A DNA stretch of 35,060 nucleotides, taken from the NCBI GenBank assembly GCA_964626565.1, contig CAZVFX010000073.1, forward strand, positions 1 through 35,060. The letters run 5' to 3'. The DNA comes from CAZVFX01 sp964626565 (GTDB lineage: Bacteria > Myxococcota_A > UBA9042 > CAIXZC01). A program made the translations under genes and the position numbers. Below are positions 15,603 to 24,297 of this stretch, piece after piece. Every line of letters starts with the position of its first letter. Positions within the stretch are counted from its first letter, which is position 1. The notes below the pieces were generated by a model. That model saw nothing but the letters and a program-made list of their open reading frames with translations, searched no databases and had not been told where the DNA came from.

Positions 15603-17183
15603 TCAGGGGGCGGTGGTGAGGTCCTTTTTCAGCTTGGCGGCCTGAGCGGCCTGAGGGGAGCCTTTTCGGGCGAGGGACAAAGCCTGCTCCACGAGCTTTA
15701 GAGCCTGGCCGCGGTCTTCCTCCCTGGCGGACTTCTTCATCAATTTTGAGAATTCCAGAGAGAAGAGGTTATCCAGTTTCTTTATGTCCGGGTCTGCGCC
15801 GGCAAGCTTGCGAGCCTTGTTGAGGTTCTTTCGAGCCTGTCCGTAGTTACCGTCTTCCAGCGCCCGGCGGGCAGCTTCCAGGTATTCCGCCGAAGTCTTT
15901 GACTTGACGGCCTCTTCTTCCGGTTCGTCGTGCTCCGCGGGCTTCTTCTTCTCCTTCTTCTTCTTCTTCTTCTCAGTTGCGTGCTTGGACTTTTTTTCAA
16001 CCTCTTCGGGGGGAGGCAATTCTTCCTCGACCTCTTCGATTATGTCGGCCTCAGGTGTGGGGAGGAGGCCCAGTTCGAGTTTCCTCATCTTGGACTTGGC
16101 CCGTTCGCTGAGCATCATCGCCTCTTCGCCGAACTGACCGTCGGTGGTGGGAATCGCGTCCAACTCGATGATGATCTTCTGAAGCGCGTCCCTGGCTGGA
16201 GTGGGCGCTTCGAGGAGGTCTCGGGCTCCTTGCACGGTTCCCCGGTACGAGATGGACTTCTTGAGCAGGTCCATCTTTTCCAGCACCGGGGTGCCGCTCG
16301 GAGGGGTGAATTCGGGATACTTCTCCGCGATCTCTTCCAACAGTTCAAGTGCTTCGCCGAACTGTCCCTTGCTCTCGAAGTCAGATGCTTCCTGGAACCT
16401 CTCCATCGCGACGTCCGGAGTGTTTGCAATGGGGATTTCCGCCAATATGGATTCAGGTTCGTCCTGGGGCTCCGGGGTAGCGGTCAGCCGGCTGGGCACT
16501 ACTCGGGACTTTTTGGCTTCGGTTTTCAGGATACCGTCTTTGCCATCGTAGGAAAAGGCGGAGGTGCCGCTCTCAAGCAGCTTGAGGATGAGGAGGATTC
16601 CGCCGGTGGCCAGGCAGAGTATTACCAGCCAGGAGACGATCTGAGCGAGCAGGGGTGACGGCATCTTGGCCCGTCGTGAGCTTTCTCTTTGCTTCATCAT
16701 AGGCGGAGCCGGGGCTCGAGGTGTTTCTCCCGCGGCAGGGTCCTGGCGGCCGAGCCTGGTTCCCAGGGCCGGTAACTCCTGGGTGTCCAGGTTGCGCACC
16801 GAGTAGTGGGGTTCGGTTTTTGGTGCGGGTTCGCCGAACTGGAGTGTGAGCACCGTGGATCCGATTTCTATGGCGGAACCTTCCGAGACCGCGGCCTCGG
16901 TGATTTTTTCTCCCGCCAGCCTGGTACCGTTGTTGCCGCCGAGGTCCTTGATGCGGTAGCCGCCGCCGGCCCGCTCTACCTTGAGGTGGCGTCTGGACAC
17001 CGTGGCGTCATCGAGGATGAAATCTGCGTCTTCGCCCCTTCCCACTACCATGCGGTCACGGTCCAGCACGCGGCGTTTGCCTTTCTCGACGCCGAAGATC
17101 ACTTCGAGGTAGGCCTGCCGGGGTGGCTCGGCGGAGCCCTGCTCGGTAGTCCCTGGACCGTCTTTGATGCCGTTGTCATCCAT
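15603..17183 (-). CDS. FHA-domain membrane protein with Lys-rich linker and TPR-like tail
   Basis: The N-terminal FHA domain (about 25-117) of this 526-residue product has the conserved GR (48-49), SRRH (63-66) and NGT (85-87) residues that bind phosphothreonine peptides. A single membrane segment follows (about 178-203, IVSWLVILCLATGGILL), then a long outer or periplasmic part of charged helices with a run of lysines (about 395-415, EKKKKKKEKKK) and TPR-like helices at the end (LEAARRALEDGNYGQARKNL, QALKLVEQALSLARKG). The likely topology places FHA in the cytoplasm and the tail outside. The ATG at 17183 overlaps the upstream stop by eight bases (ATGGATGA), indicating translational coupling; the longer frame is less likely. 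FHA proteins usually act with Ser/Thr kinases, but none is in the window. Confidence 0.9.
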   Translation of the reverse strand: MDDNGIKDGPGTTEQGSAEPPRQAYLEVIFGVEKGKRRVLDRDRMVVGRGEDADFILDDATVSRRHLKVERAGGGYRIKDLGGNNGTRLAGEKITEAAVSEGSAIEIGSTVLTLQFGEPAPKTEPHYSVRNLDTQELPALGTRLGRQDPAAGETPRAPAPPMMKQRESSRRAKMPSPLLAQIVSWLVILCLATGGILLILKLLESGTSAFSYDGKDGILKTEAKKSRVVPSRLTATPEPQDEPESILAEIPIANTPDVAMERFQEASDFESKGQFGEALELLEEIAEKYPEFTPPSGTPVLEKMDLLKKSISYRGTVQGARDLLEAPTPARDALQKIIIELDAIPTTDGQFGEEAMMLSERAKSKMRKLELGLLPTPEADIIEEVEEELPPPEEVEKKSKHATEKKKKKKEKKKPAEHDEPEEEAVKSKTSAEYLEAARRALEDGNYGQARKNLNKARKLAGADPDIKKLDNLFSLEFSKLMKKSAREEDRGQALKLVEQALSLARKGSPQAAQAAKLKKDLTTAP

Positions 17184-18924
17184 TGGTCGAATCTCTCCTG
17201 AGGAAGGTGCGGGTGCGCAGCACACCGGCAACCATCAAGGCTGCGGCGAGCAGGAGCCACACTCCCGAATTCGTGGTCTCGGGGCGGCGCTCTGTGCTGC
17301 AACTGCAACCGCCGCCCGAGCCGCCTTCTTCGGGCGGCTGAAAAATGACGCCGTCGCCGCCGATTACAAACGGCGAGTTCTCTCCTCCGGGGAGGTCGGC
17401 GAGTCCGTCCGGGTTCGTGCCCGTGTCGGCATCCCCGGTGGAACCGTCAGCGAGTCCGTCATTGGACCAGCCGTCGCCCTGGGGACTGTCGGCGACCGGT
17501 TCCGCTGGTTCCGGATCTGTGTCGTTGTTGTCCAGGTTGCACTGCGGGGGAGAAGGGTCGGGCTTCTTGATGCAATCGGCCTGACCGGAAGTGGGATTGC
17601 TGCCGCAGTAGACGTACGCCTCGAAGATCGGGTCGGCAGCCAATTCAGCGCAGTCAAAGGACTTGACGATTCCACCTTCGCACCAGTGCAGCAGGTCGTC
17701 AACGCAGCAGGCTGAATCGGGAATGCCGGCGCAGGACGCCGGCTCGACCTTGGTGTCTTCAACGACGACATCCTCTTCGACCACAAAGGGCGGGCAGACC
17801 AGGGGCAGAACACCCGACGGGTCGGGGCCTTCGCCACCGCAGTCGTACCATCCGGATACATCGTTCCAGCCGCAGCTATCAAAGGGTGCAACCAGTTCAG
17901 GGCAATCGAGCTTGCACAGCTTCCCTTTTTCGCAGAAATAGAGGGCTCCGTCGTCGCCGCAGCAGCCGTCGAAGGTGACGTCCTGGCAGCCGACGGCCAC
18001 CAGGGTCCCCTTGGTGCAGGTGGGAGCGACGGGGACATCCTCCTTGATGTCGGTTTCCAGGTTTGGGCAGAAGAAATAGTGTTCACCGGTCGGGTCCGAG
18101 CCCTGCCCGCCGCAATCGTAGTAGCCGGTGAGATCGTTCCAGCCGCAGGTTTCGAAAGGGGCCGGATTCTGGGAGCAGTTCACCGAATGCAGTCCGCCCG
18201 CATCACACCAGAAGACCGACGAAGATATGCAGCAGCCGGCGAAACCTACCCCCTGGCATTCTTCCGGGACTCCGACGTCCTCGACCACTTCATCGACCGG
18301 TGCTGATGGGCACTCCAAGGGGTAGTTGCCCGCCGGGTCGGCGCCTTCGCCGCCACAGCCGTAGGCACCCTCTTCTCCTGCCCAGCCGCACGATTCGAAT
18401 CCTGCCTGAACGCAGTTGGTGACCGCCAGCACGCCGTCTTTGCACGCGACGAGAGAGTCTCCGACACAGCAGCCGATGCTGGTTACCTGTCCGCACGGGG
18501 TAGGGCAAGCGCCACAGTCCCCGGAGCAGGATTGGCAGTTTTCGCCTCCTTCGCACACGCCGTCGCCGCAGGTGGCCTTCTTTCCGCAGCCTCCACACAT
18601 GGTTTCGCAGCGGGTGACGCACATCTGGTCCCAGTTGCCGCTGCAGCAGTATGGGTCGAACTGGCAGGTGCACGATTCGCAAGTGCAGCCGCCGCATCCG
18701 GGAACGTCGTGGGGTGTGCAGCCCCCGTTGTAGGCGCAGGCGCCGGCGAGGCATTGGTCGTAGGCGGGGCAGACGCCGCAAAGTTCGCCGCAGCCGTCGT
18801 CGCCGCACACCTTTCCCTCGCAGGCCGGCGTACACTCCTCAGCATCCTCTGCCAGCGCGGGAGATCCCGAGCCGCACAGCAGGAGGATAAGGCTCGTCAA
18901 CTGCACCAAGCGTATCACGTACAC
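17176..18924 (-). CDS. Cys-rich surface protein with four internal repeats and MYXO-CTERM-type C-terminus
   Basis: The 582-residue product starts with a signal peptide (to about residue 25, GSPALA). A Cys-rich section (31-140) contains CCSGNWDQMCV, the CCxxxWDxxC pattern common in myxobacterial exported proteins. Four repeats of about 55-65 residues follow (144-205, 223-286, 313-377, 398-451), then a Gly/Asp/Pro linker and a C-terminus made of GGGCSCS (537-543), a hydrophobic helix (about 554-569) and Arg-rich residues. That tail matches the MYXO-CTERM layout (Gly-Cys-x-Cys, helix, Arg cluster) recognised and cut by myxosortase in known systems. The protein is therefore probably surface-anchored. 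The start is uncertain: GTG at 18924 or GTG at 18918. Its stop overlaps the FHA start. Confidence 0.88.
   Translation of the reverse strand: MYVIRLVQLTSLILLLCGSGSPALAEDAEECTPACEGKVCGDDGCGELCGVCPAYDQCLAGACAYNGGCTPHDVPGCGGCTCESCTCQFDPYCCSGNWDQMCVTRCETMCGGCGKKATCGDGVCEGGENCQSCSGDCGACPTPCGQVTSIGCCVGDSLVACKDGVLAVTNCVQAGFESCGWAGEEGAYGCGGEGADPAGNYPLECPSAPVDEVVEDVGVPEECQGVGFAGCCISSSVFWCDAGGLHSVNCSQNPAPFETCGWNDLTGYYDCGGQGSDPTGEHYFFCPNLETDIKEDVPVAPTCTKGTLVAVGCQDVTFDGCCGDDGALYFCEKGKLCKLDCPELVAPFDSCGWNDVSGWYDCGGEGPDPSGVLPLVCPPFVVEEDVVVEDTKVEPASCAGIPDSACCVDDLLHWCEGGIVKSFDCAELAADPIFEAYVYCGSNPTSGQADCIKKPDPSPPQCNLDNNDTDPEPAEPVADSPQGDGWSNDGLADGSTGDADTGTNPDGLADLPGGENSPFVIGGDGVIFQPPEEGGSGGGCSCSTERRPETTNSGVWLLLAAALMVAGVLRTRTFLRRDSTNG
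17572..18495 (-). repeat. Four tandem protein-level repeats in the MYXO-CTERM protein
   Basis: Each unit contains a CC pair, a single Cys around ten residues on, a conserved Cys-Gly-Trp-Asn-like turn (CGWNDLTGYYDCGGQG in unit 2), Gly-rich CGGxGxDPxG, and a closing Cys-Pro. Units 1-3 keep this fully; unit 4 has lost the CGG/DP part. The repeats are diverged at the DNA level, so this is old duplication, not recent expansion. Confidence 0.75.
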
Positions 18925-18960
18925 GTACCCCGGTTACGTTATCAAACTATCTTGGTGTGG

Positions 18961-18989
18961 ATGATATCGGAACCGCCATCTATTTGCAA
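18961..18989 (-). promoter_or_regulatory. Candidate sigma70-type promoter for the surface protein / FHA operon
   Basis: On the minus strand TTGCAA (18984-18989) and TATCAT (18961-18966) are 17 bases apart; the -10 matches five of six consensus positions. A start near 18954 would give a leader of about 30 bases to the GTG at 18924. It lies in the 82-base gap after the 1358-residue protein gene. Confidence 0.5.
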
Positions 18990-19006
18990 TGGCCCAAAGG
19001 TGACGG

Positions 19007-22000
19007 CTATTGCAGCGTCACCGCGACGGAGTAGAGTCCAGCATTCCCTTCGTTGAGTCCGTCGACAAACAGGTAGTAGTTGCCTACGGGCCAGTTCATC
19101 TGGAAGGACGACTGGGGGATGCAGTTGATGGGGGGAGCGTCGCACGCTTCCTTGGTGAGATAGAGGGCGACAGGGAAGTCTGCGTCGACGCTAATGTCCA
19201 GCGACGCGGTGCCGGGCGGTGCGGTGAAGGCATAGACGTTCTCCGGTGCGCTGGTGCCGCCACACACTGCCTGGTGAAAATCGTTTGAGAAGAGGGTCAT
19301 GCCCGAGGCCTGGGCGACACCATTTTCAAACACCATCGGTTGGGCGCTGTTGCAGTGGTCGTTTTCAGGTGGACCGGGCGGTGCGCCGGAGACTTTGAGT
19401 ATGAAGTCCCCTTTCTGAAGGTTGCCGTCTCCGTCGACGAACAGGTAGTACTGTCCCGGCTCCAGGGTGGAGGTGACGAAGTGCTCTTCGCCGCATCCGA
19501 CCACATCGCCCGCGAGGCAGTTGGCCGACTTGATGTAGACCCGCGGTGAGAACGCGCACTGCACGTCCACCGTGAGTTGACGCCAGTCATCGAGGGTGAA
19601 AGCGTAGACCACGTCGGGTCCTCCGGAGCCGCCGCAGAAGGGTCCCTGGTTGGCGTCGGTGGCTTTGGTCTTGCCCATGATGTCTTCCGTGGTGCCGGAC
19701 ACCGTAATGGGCGCCGCGACATTGAGAAGCACCGGTTGGTCACAGGTGTCGTTCACCGGTGCGGTGGAGGCGGTGAACGGGTAGATGACATAGAGGAACA
19801 TCTTGACATCGCCGCCGGCGCCGCCGGTTTCCTTGAGCGAGATAGTGTGTTCGCCGAGGGTCCACGGCACGACGGAGGTGAGGTCCAGCGGGCCTGTGTC
19901 CCAGCCGGTGAGACCGGTGGCGCCCCACTTGTTCTCCTGTTCATCCCAGGCGGGGGGCCCCTTCGCGTTGGGGTCTCCCACCAGCGGAGTCAGTTCCTGT
20001 CCGTCCACCCATATTTCGACTCCCTTGGGATACGATTCGTTGATGATGCCCGACAGCGGTTCCGCATTTACGACCCAACCTTGGCCGCCGTTTCCGCCAT
20101 CCCCCTGGGGGGCGTAGATGTTGCCCGACACGATCTGGTAGCGATAGATTGTGGAGTTGTTGGCAGAGACGTACATCACCCTTCCATCGAAGGACATGTT
20201 GTACACGGCTGCGGACGTGTTGAAAATGCCTATTTGCTCCTTGGTGGCCACGTCATAAATGCGCACGTTGGCATCGGATGAGCCGTAATAGAGGCGCCCG
20301 GGTGCGCAGAGCAGGGCGCCGTGAAGATTGTTGGGGATGTTGGGGAGCCCGAAAGTAGCCAGTTCCTGGCCGTTGTCCGGATTCAGTTGCCAGACAGTGT
20401 TGCCGCTGTGGCGCATGGCATACACGTTTTCGCCGTCGGAGCAGATGCCGCCGGCGGTGGTGCCCAGGCCTTTCTCCCAGAGTTGATTGTTGCCCTTGTC
20501 GCTCCACTTGCGGACCACGTCCTGGCCCCAGTTGGCAGTGTAGTAGGTCCCGTCGTGGTTTCCCCACAGTTGCATCATGTTGCCCGTGCCGCTTTCGAAG
20601 GAGCCGAGGTGTTGGTACGCTTCGTTGAAGACGTGGATCGTGCTACCGGACCAGTGGGGATACCAGAACTCGCGATACTTCGGGCTGTAGCCTCCCCCGT
20701 GTGAGTAGGAGTTGAAATCCACTGCCCCCAGGGATAGCGGCTCGATGTACTCCCAGGACCCGCCCTGGCCTCCGGCTCCGCCTGCGGCCTGCACTGTTCC
20801 TTCGACCTGATAGAATTCGGAGAAGACGGCCACGGTGCCGCCTGCGCCACCGCCCGCGCCATCGCCGCCGCCCGGCAGCCCGTCAGCGGAAACCGTGGCT
20901 CCATCCTGAACGATGAAATCCTGGGCGCCGATGACCACAATCCCGCCGCCTGTTCCGCCGGCGGCGTATGCCGTGCCGCCGCCGCCGCTGCCGAAGTGGA
21001 GGGTGGAAAGGCCCTGGTCGCCTTTGGCTGCGCCGCCGTCACCCGCGGACGGGCAACCGCCCGCCGTGGCTCCGTCGCCGCCGGCGACCTTGTTGCCCCC
21101 GCCCCCGGCCGCGCCGCACGCATCCGAGTCCGCACTGCCGCCGGAACAATTGTCCGCGATCTGCCCCCCGTCCGGGTTGATGCCGCACTCAGAGCTGCCA
21201 TGGTGGTTGGGCGGACCTTCTGTGCCGCCCTTGAAGCCTGCTCCGATGGCCTTGATCGACCCACCCGATTTCACCGTGACTTTGTTGGCCCGCACGTACA
21301 CGATACCGCCCATGGAGCCGTCCTCGGCCAGGGGTAACGCGGGTTTCAGCGTCCCGCCGTTCACGATCTCGATCTGGCCGAATGACGCGGAAAGCACTAC
21401 CTGGGCCTTGGCGGTTTCGTTGCTGACGTAGCCGTTGGCGAGGGGCTTGAGGAGTTGCAGAGTTGTGCCGTTCACCGCGGTCACCTGGTTGATCTCCCAG
21501 GTCCCCGCTTCCACCCCGGGGCCGCCCATGGTCTGGTGAATGAGAATGTGGCTGCCGTTGTTGAAGATCGAGGGGTTTTGCACCTGGAGTGCCGTTTCTC
21601 CCTGTACGCCCAGGGCCTGGGCAGAGTACTGGTTGGGTGTGAAGTCGTAGGCCACGACCAGGTTGCTGGACGACGAGAAGCTGGACGACTCGCCCGCGTA
21701 CATGTGCATGACCACTTTCGGGGTGGTGGGATTCATCATATGGACATAGGTGGTGGCCTCGCCGTAGGCCGGCAGGCCCCATTGCTCGACGTAAGGAACG
21801 ATGGTGCCGTTGCCTTCGTTGAACTGCCCGCCCGCGCCGCCTACCGCCAGCTTCTCGATGGCGCCCTGGACGCTGTTGGCGCCGAGGTTGGTCTCATCGT
21901 CGTTGTACGAGACGAACACCGAGTTCATGGCCGACGGGTCGATTTCTGCGATTTGGACGCAGCCCGCGCACACGACGTTGCTGGACCACTCGGCAGATAA

Positions 22001-23083
22001 GGCATGTTCAGCATCTCCTCCTGGCAAAACTCCCTTGGCCCAGGGAAAGCTGACTTCAGTTTCGTCCACGCAATCTACGCAACTTACGTCCAGGGACTGG
22101 AGGGCTGCGCCCCCTTTCTGGCTGGACGCGGCATAGCCGAACGACACGTCGTTGCCGTCGACGCATCCGGCGCAATCGAGGTCAGCGGCGGTGCCCTGGC
22201 CGATGAAGGACCATTCGACTCCGGTGTAGATCTTGAGCAGGGTGTCGTTCTCGTCCCACCATAGCTGGCCGGCCACCGGCTCCTCCGGTGGGTCTGCAGC
22301 GTTGTGGACCGCGAGGTTCAGCGCCTGGAAACCGGCGAAGTCCAAATCTCCTGCAAGTGCGACGCTGCCATCGGACATGAGCACCGCGCCGCTGCTGGCG
22401 AGGAGCGTGAGGATGTCCTCGGCAGTGAGGAGGTCGGTGAGGTCGGGCTTACCTTCCAGGTCTTCATAGTGACCGGAGAAGTGCTCACCCGGCGCATATC
22501 CCATGTCGGCCAGGTAAAGGGCCACGCTTTCGTCGTTGTAGCAGACGCACGGCTCGTAGCCGAGAGCCAGGAGCAGCGCCTCAAGTTCATCCTCGGCCAC
22601 GCAATACTGGGGTACTTGCTCGACGGTGACGTAGGATTCGGCCGCCTCGCCGGCCAGGTTCACCGCGTTGACTGCTTCCTCGCACTGTTCGGCAGCCGAG
22701 CTGTAGAGGGAGAAGGGCGTGCTGACAACCTGCTGCCTTGGCTCCAGGGTGACCGCCCCGAGTTCGGTTTCGATGGACAACTCCAGGTAGACCTCTCCGC
22801 CCGCGAACAGGGAGGCGATGAGGGGGTTTCCGGGTTCTCCGCCGATCAGGGCCGAGAAGAGCCCCAACTCGGTTTCGATATCGAGGGTTTCTTCGTGGAA
22901 GGGTTCGCCCCCGTCTTCCTCGGTGAAGAAGGCGAAGCTCATGGTCCAGGTTCCGGTGACCGGGTTGCCGTCAGCGTCGGTGAGGTACCCCTGGTAGGAA
23001 AGCTGGGCGGGCGGCTCAGCGAGGGCAGCGGTAGAGGCCAGGAGTACGGCCATGGCAAGCAGGGCGAGCAGAACGTTCTTCAT
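19007..23083 (-). CDS. Large secreted multidomain surface protein
   Basis: The signal peptide (to about residue 22, STAALA) of this 1358-residue product is followed by an N-terminal domain opening with LSYQGYLTDADGNPVTG and closing with PRQQVVSTPFSLYSSA, a recurrent start of fibre-like bacterial surface proteins. Next come three short CxxC repeats (CAGCVDGNDVSF, CVDCVDETEVSF, CAGCVQIAEI), a beta-rich region, a very Gly-rich section (about 660-800), a propeller-like section (about 850-1010), and two C-terminal PPC-like repeats (about 1125-1358, both with YYLFVDG). No catalytic residues were identified, so an adhesive or structural role is likely. GGAGG six bases before the ATG lies in the last codons of the upstream lipoprotein gene, one base away, so the two are co-translated. 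Confidence 0.9.
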   Translation of the reverse strand: MKNVLLALLAMAVLLASTAALAEPPAQLSYQGYLTDADGNPVTGTWTMSFAFFTEEDGGEPFHEETLDIETELGLFSALIGGEPGNPLIASLFAGGEVYLELSIETELGAVTLEPRQQVVSTPFSLYSSAAEQCEEAVNAVNLAGEAAESYVTVEQVPQYCVAEDELEALLLALGYEPCVCYNDESVALYLADMGYAPGEHFSGHYEDLEGKPDLTDLLTAEDILTLLASSGAVLMSDGSVALAGDLDFAGFQALNLAVHNAADPPEEPVAGQLWWDENDTLLKIYTGVEWSFIGQGTAADLDCAGCVDGNDVSFGYAASSQKGGAALQSLDVSCVDCVDETEVSFPWAKGVLPGGDAEHALSAEWSSNVVCAGCVQIAEIDPSAMNSVFVSYNDDETNLGANSVQGAIEKLAVGGAGGQFNEGNGTIVPYVEQWGLPAYGEATTYVHMMNPTTPKVVMHMYAGESSSFSSSSNLVVAYDFTPNQYSAQALGVQGETALQVQNPSIFNNGSHILIHQTMGGPGVEAGTWEINQVTAVNGTTLQLLKPLANGYVSNETAKAQVVLSASFGQIEIVNGGTLKPALPLAEDGSMGGIVYVRANKVTVKSGGSIKAIGAGFKGGTEGPPNHHGSSECGINPDGGQIADNCSGGSADSDACGAAGGGGNKVAGGDGATAGGCPSAGDGGAAKGDQGLSTLHFGSGGGGTAYAAGGTGGGIVVIGAQDFIVQDGATVSADGLPGGGDGAGGGAGGTVAVFSEFYQVEGTVQAAGGAGGQGGSWEYIEPLSLGAVDFNSYSHGGGYSPKYREFWYPHWSGSTIHVFNEAYQHLGSFESGTGNMMQLWGNHDGTYYTANWGQDVVRKWSDKGNNQLWEKGLGTTAGGICSDGENVYAMRHSGNTVWQLNPDNGQELATFGLPNIPNNLHGALLCAPGRLYYGSSDANVRIYDVATKEQIGIFNTSAAVYNMSFDGRVMYVSANNSTIYRYQIVSGNIYAPQGDGGNGGQGWVVNAEPLSGIINESYPKGVEIWVDGQELTPLVGDPNAKGPPAWDEQENKWGATGLTGWDTGPLDLTSVVPWTLGEHTISLKETGGAGGDVKMFLYVIYPFTASTAPVNDTCDQPVLLNVAAPITVSGTTEDIMGKTKATDANQGPFCGGSGGPDVVYAFTLDDWRQLTVDVQCAFSPRVYIKSANCLAGDVVGCGEEHFVTSTLEPGQYYLFVDGDGNLQKGDFILKVSGAPPGPPENDHCNSAQPMVFENGVAQASGMTLFSNDFHQAVCGGTSAPENVYAFTAPPGTASLDISVDADFPVALYLTKEACDAPPINCIPQSSFQMNWPVGNYYLFVDGLNEGNAGLYSVAVTLQ

Positions 23084-23084
23084 A

Positions 23085-24173
23085 CTATTCCTCCTCTTCC
23101 GGTACGACCACCTTGGTGGTGACCGGAGTCACTTTGAAATTGTCTCCCGACATGACTGTGGCGGTGGGGGGAGTGGAGACTGCGCCGCGAATCGTTATTC
23201 CGCCACCGGAGATGGTGCCCAGGGAGCCGGCGAAGGTGTGAAACGGTACGTTAAGGCCCAGCACCCAATCCTCATCGGTGAGCCCATCGCAATCGTCGTC
23301 AATTCCGTCCAGAGTGACGTCCTCGGTCACCGGAACGCCCAGGCAGGTGCCGTTCATGCACACGTAGTTTGTGCAGGGTTCCGGCCCTTCGCACAAGCCT
23401 TCCACCGGGTCATGTTGACAGCCGAAGCTGGCGTCGCAGAAATCTGCGGTGCAGGGGTTGGAATCATCGCAGCTTGTCAGTTTGCCCGACGCGCAGCAGA
23501 AGCCGGCGGGGGGCATGCATTGAGGGGCCATATCTTCGCCGTCCGTATTTTTGGCGATGGCACATTCGAAGCCCAGGGGGCAATCCTGGTCATCCAGGTT
23601 GCACAGCTTTCCGCAGAAGCCCAGCGTTCCGCCACCCTTGATGCAAAGGGAGCCGGAGAAGAGGCAGTCTATGTCCTTCTTGCACGCTCCGCAGAGGGTG
23701 TCGCTGGGCGGTACGCAGAGCGACACGGGGTCGGGGCCGCCCACCACGTACACCGACTTGCATTCCCAATCCAGGGGGCACTCTTCAATGCAGTGTGGGG
23801 CGCAGACGTATTGACCCGCGCCGGGTGAGACTTCGATGCAGAAGCCGTCGTCGCAATCTTCGTGAGAGATACAGGAGACAGGGGTCCACGTGTCGGGCTG
23901 AATGTCGGCAGCATCAAAGAGCGCGACATCGGTGTCCCCGGCGGTCTCCGCCAGATCTTTGGGAAGGTCCGGTTCAGGCAGGTCGAGGCCCTGGTCGGCG
24001 ACGATATCGGTGGGCTTGAAGTGGATTTCTCCTGCGACGTCGGGGGTGGGGATCCCGGAGTCGGCAGGTTTGACATCACCCTTGGACACCGATTTGGATT
24101 TGCCGCCGCAGCCGGCCGAGACAAAAAGAAGTGTCGAGACGAATACGAGCAGAGGCGCCGAACTTCCTCGCAT
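23085..24173 (-). CDS. Cys-rich lipoprotein with MopE-type metal-binding motif
   Basis: The 362-residue product has a lipoprotein signal ending at Cys22 (VSAGCGG), an Asp-rich spacer (about 30-95) with repeated D-x-x-D and DV/DL units, and a long Cys-rich middle (about 100-285) with unit patterns like DCPLGFEC and CNDDxx-type Cys pairs. DGIDDDCDGLTDED (289-302) matches the repeated Asp motif of MopE/copper-binding-MopE proteins and many myxobacterial surface proteins. The C-terminus is a Thr/Val-rich beta stretch ending in four Glu codons, which also supply the Shine-Dalgarno of the next gene. AGGAGG (24181-24186) is seven bases before the ATG. The metal specificity is not predictable. Probably forms an operon with the 1358-residue protein. 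Confidence 0.9.
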   Translation of the reverse strand: MRGSSAPLLVFVSTLLFVSAGCGGKSKSVSKGDVKPADSGIPTPDVAGEIHFKPTDIVADQGLDLPEPDLPKDLAETAGDTDVALFDAADIQPDTWTPVSCISHEDCDDGFCIEVSPGAGQYVCAPHCIEECPLDWECKSVYVVGGPDPVSLCVPPSDTLCGACKKDIDCLFSGSLCIKGGGTLGFCGKLCNLDDQDCPLGFECAIAKNTDGEDMAPQCMPPAGFCCASGKLTSCDDSNPCTADFCDASFGCQHDPVEGLCEGPEPCTNYVCMNGTCLGVPVTEDVTLDGIDDDCDGLTDEDWVLGLNVPFHTFAGSLGTISGGGITIRGAVSTPPTATVMSGDNFKVTPVTTKVVVPEEEE

Positions 24174-24199
24174 GGAGAGTCCTCCTTATCAGCCCGGAC

Positions 24200-24229
24200 A
24201 GTATACTCCAATGGGGGGGGGCCAAACAA
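24200..24229 (-). promoter_or_regulatory. Candidate promoter with a nine-base C tract in the spacer
   Basis: On the minus strand TATACT (24200-24205) is a five-of-six -10 match; TTGTTT (24224-24229) is a weak -35 at 18 bases. The spacer contains nine consecutive C residues (24213-24221). A start near 24193 would give a leader of about 20 bases to the MopE-motif lipoprotein gene. Confidence 0.4.
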
Positions 24230-24247
24230 GGAGAACGGCTCGTCACC

Positions 24248-24274
24248 TTGAAGTCCGGCCCGCGATGCTATAAG
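24248..24274 (+). promoter_or_regulatory. Candidate promoter for the small beta-barrel gene
   Basis: TATAAG (24269-24274) is a five-of-six -10 match, with TTGAAG (24248-24253) 15 bases upstream, a short spacer. A start near 24281 would give a short leader before the Shine-Dalgarno GAGGGG at 24287-24292. Confidence 0.3.
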
Positions 24275-24297
24275 ATTCCTTGAAACGAGGGGCAGTG

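Noticed and set aside
15942..15973. CTT-rich run as a possible non-coding microsatellite
   Set aside because: It is in frame within the FHA gene and encodes lysine; reported only as a possible slippage site.
22304..23122. Plus-strand open frame of 272 residues
   Set aside because: Antisense to the signal peptide and N-terminal domain of the 1358-residue secreted protein, with no recognisable motif.
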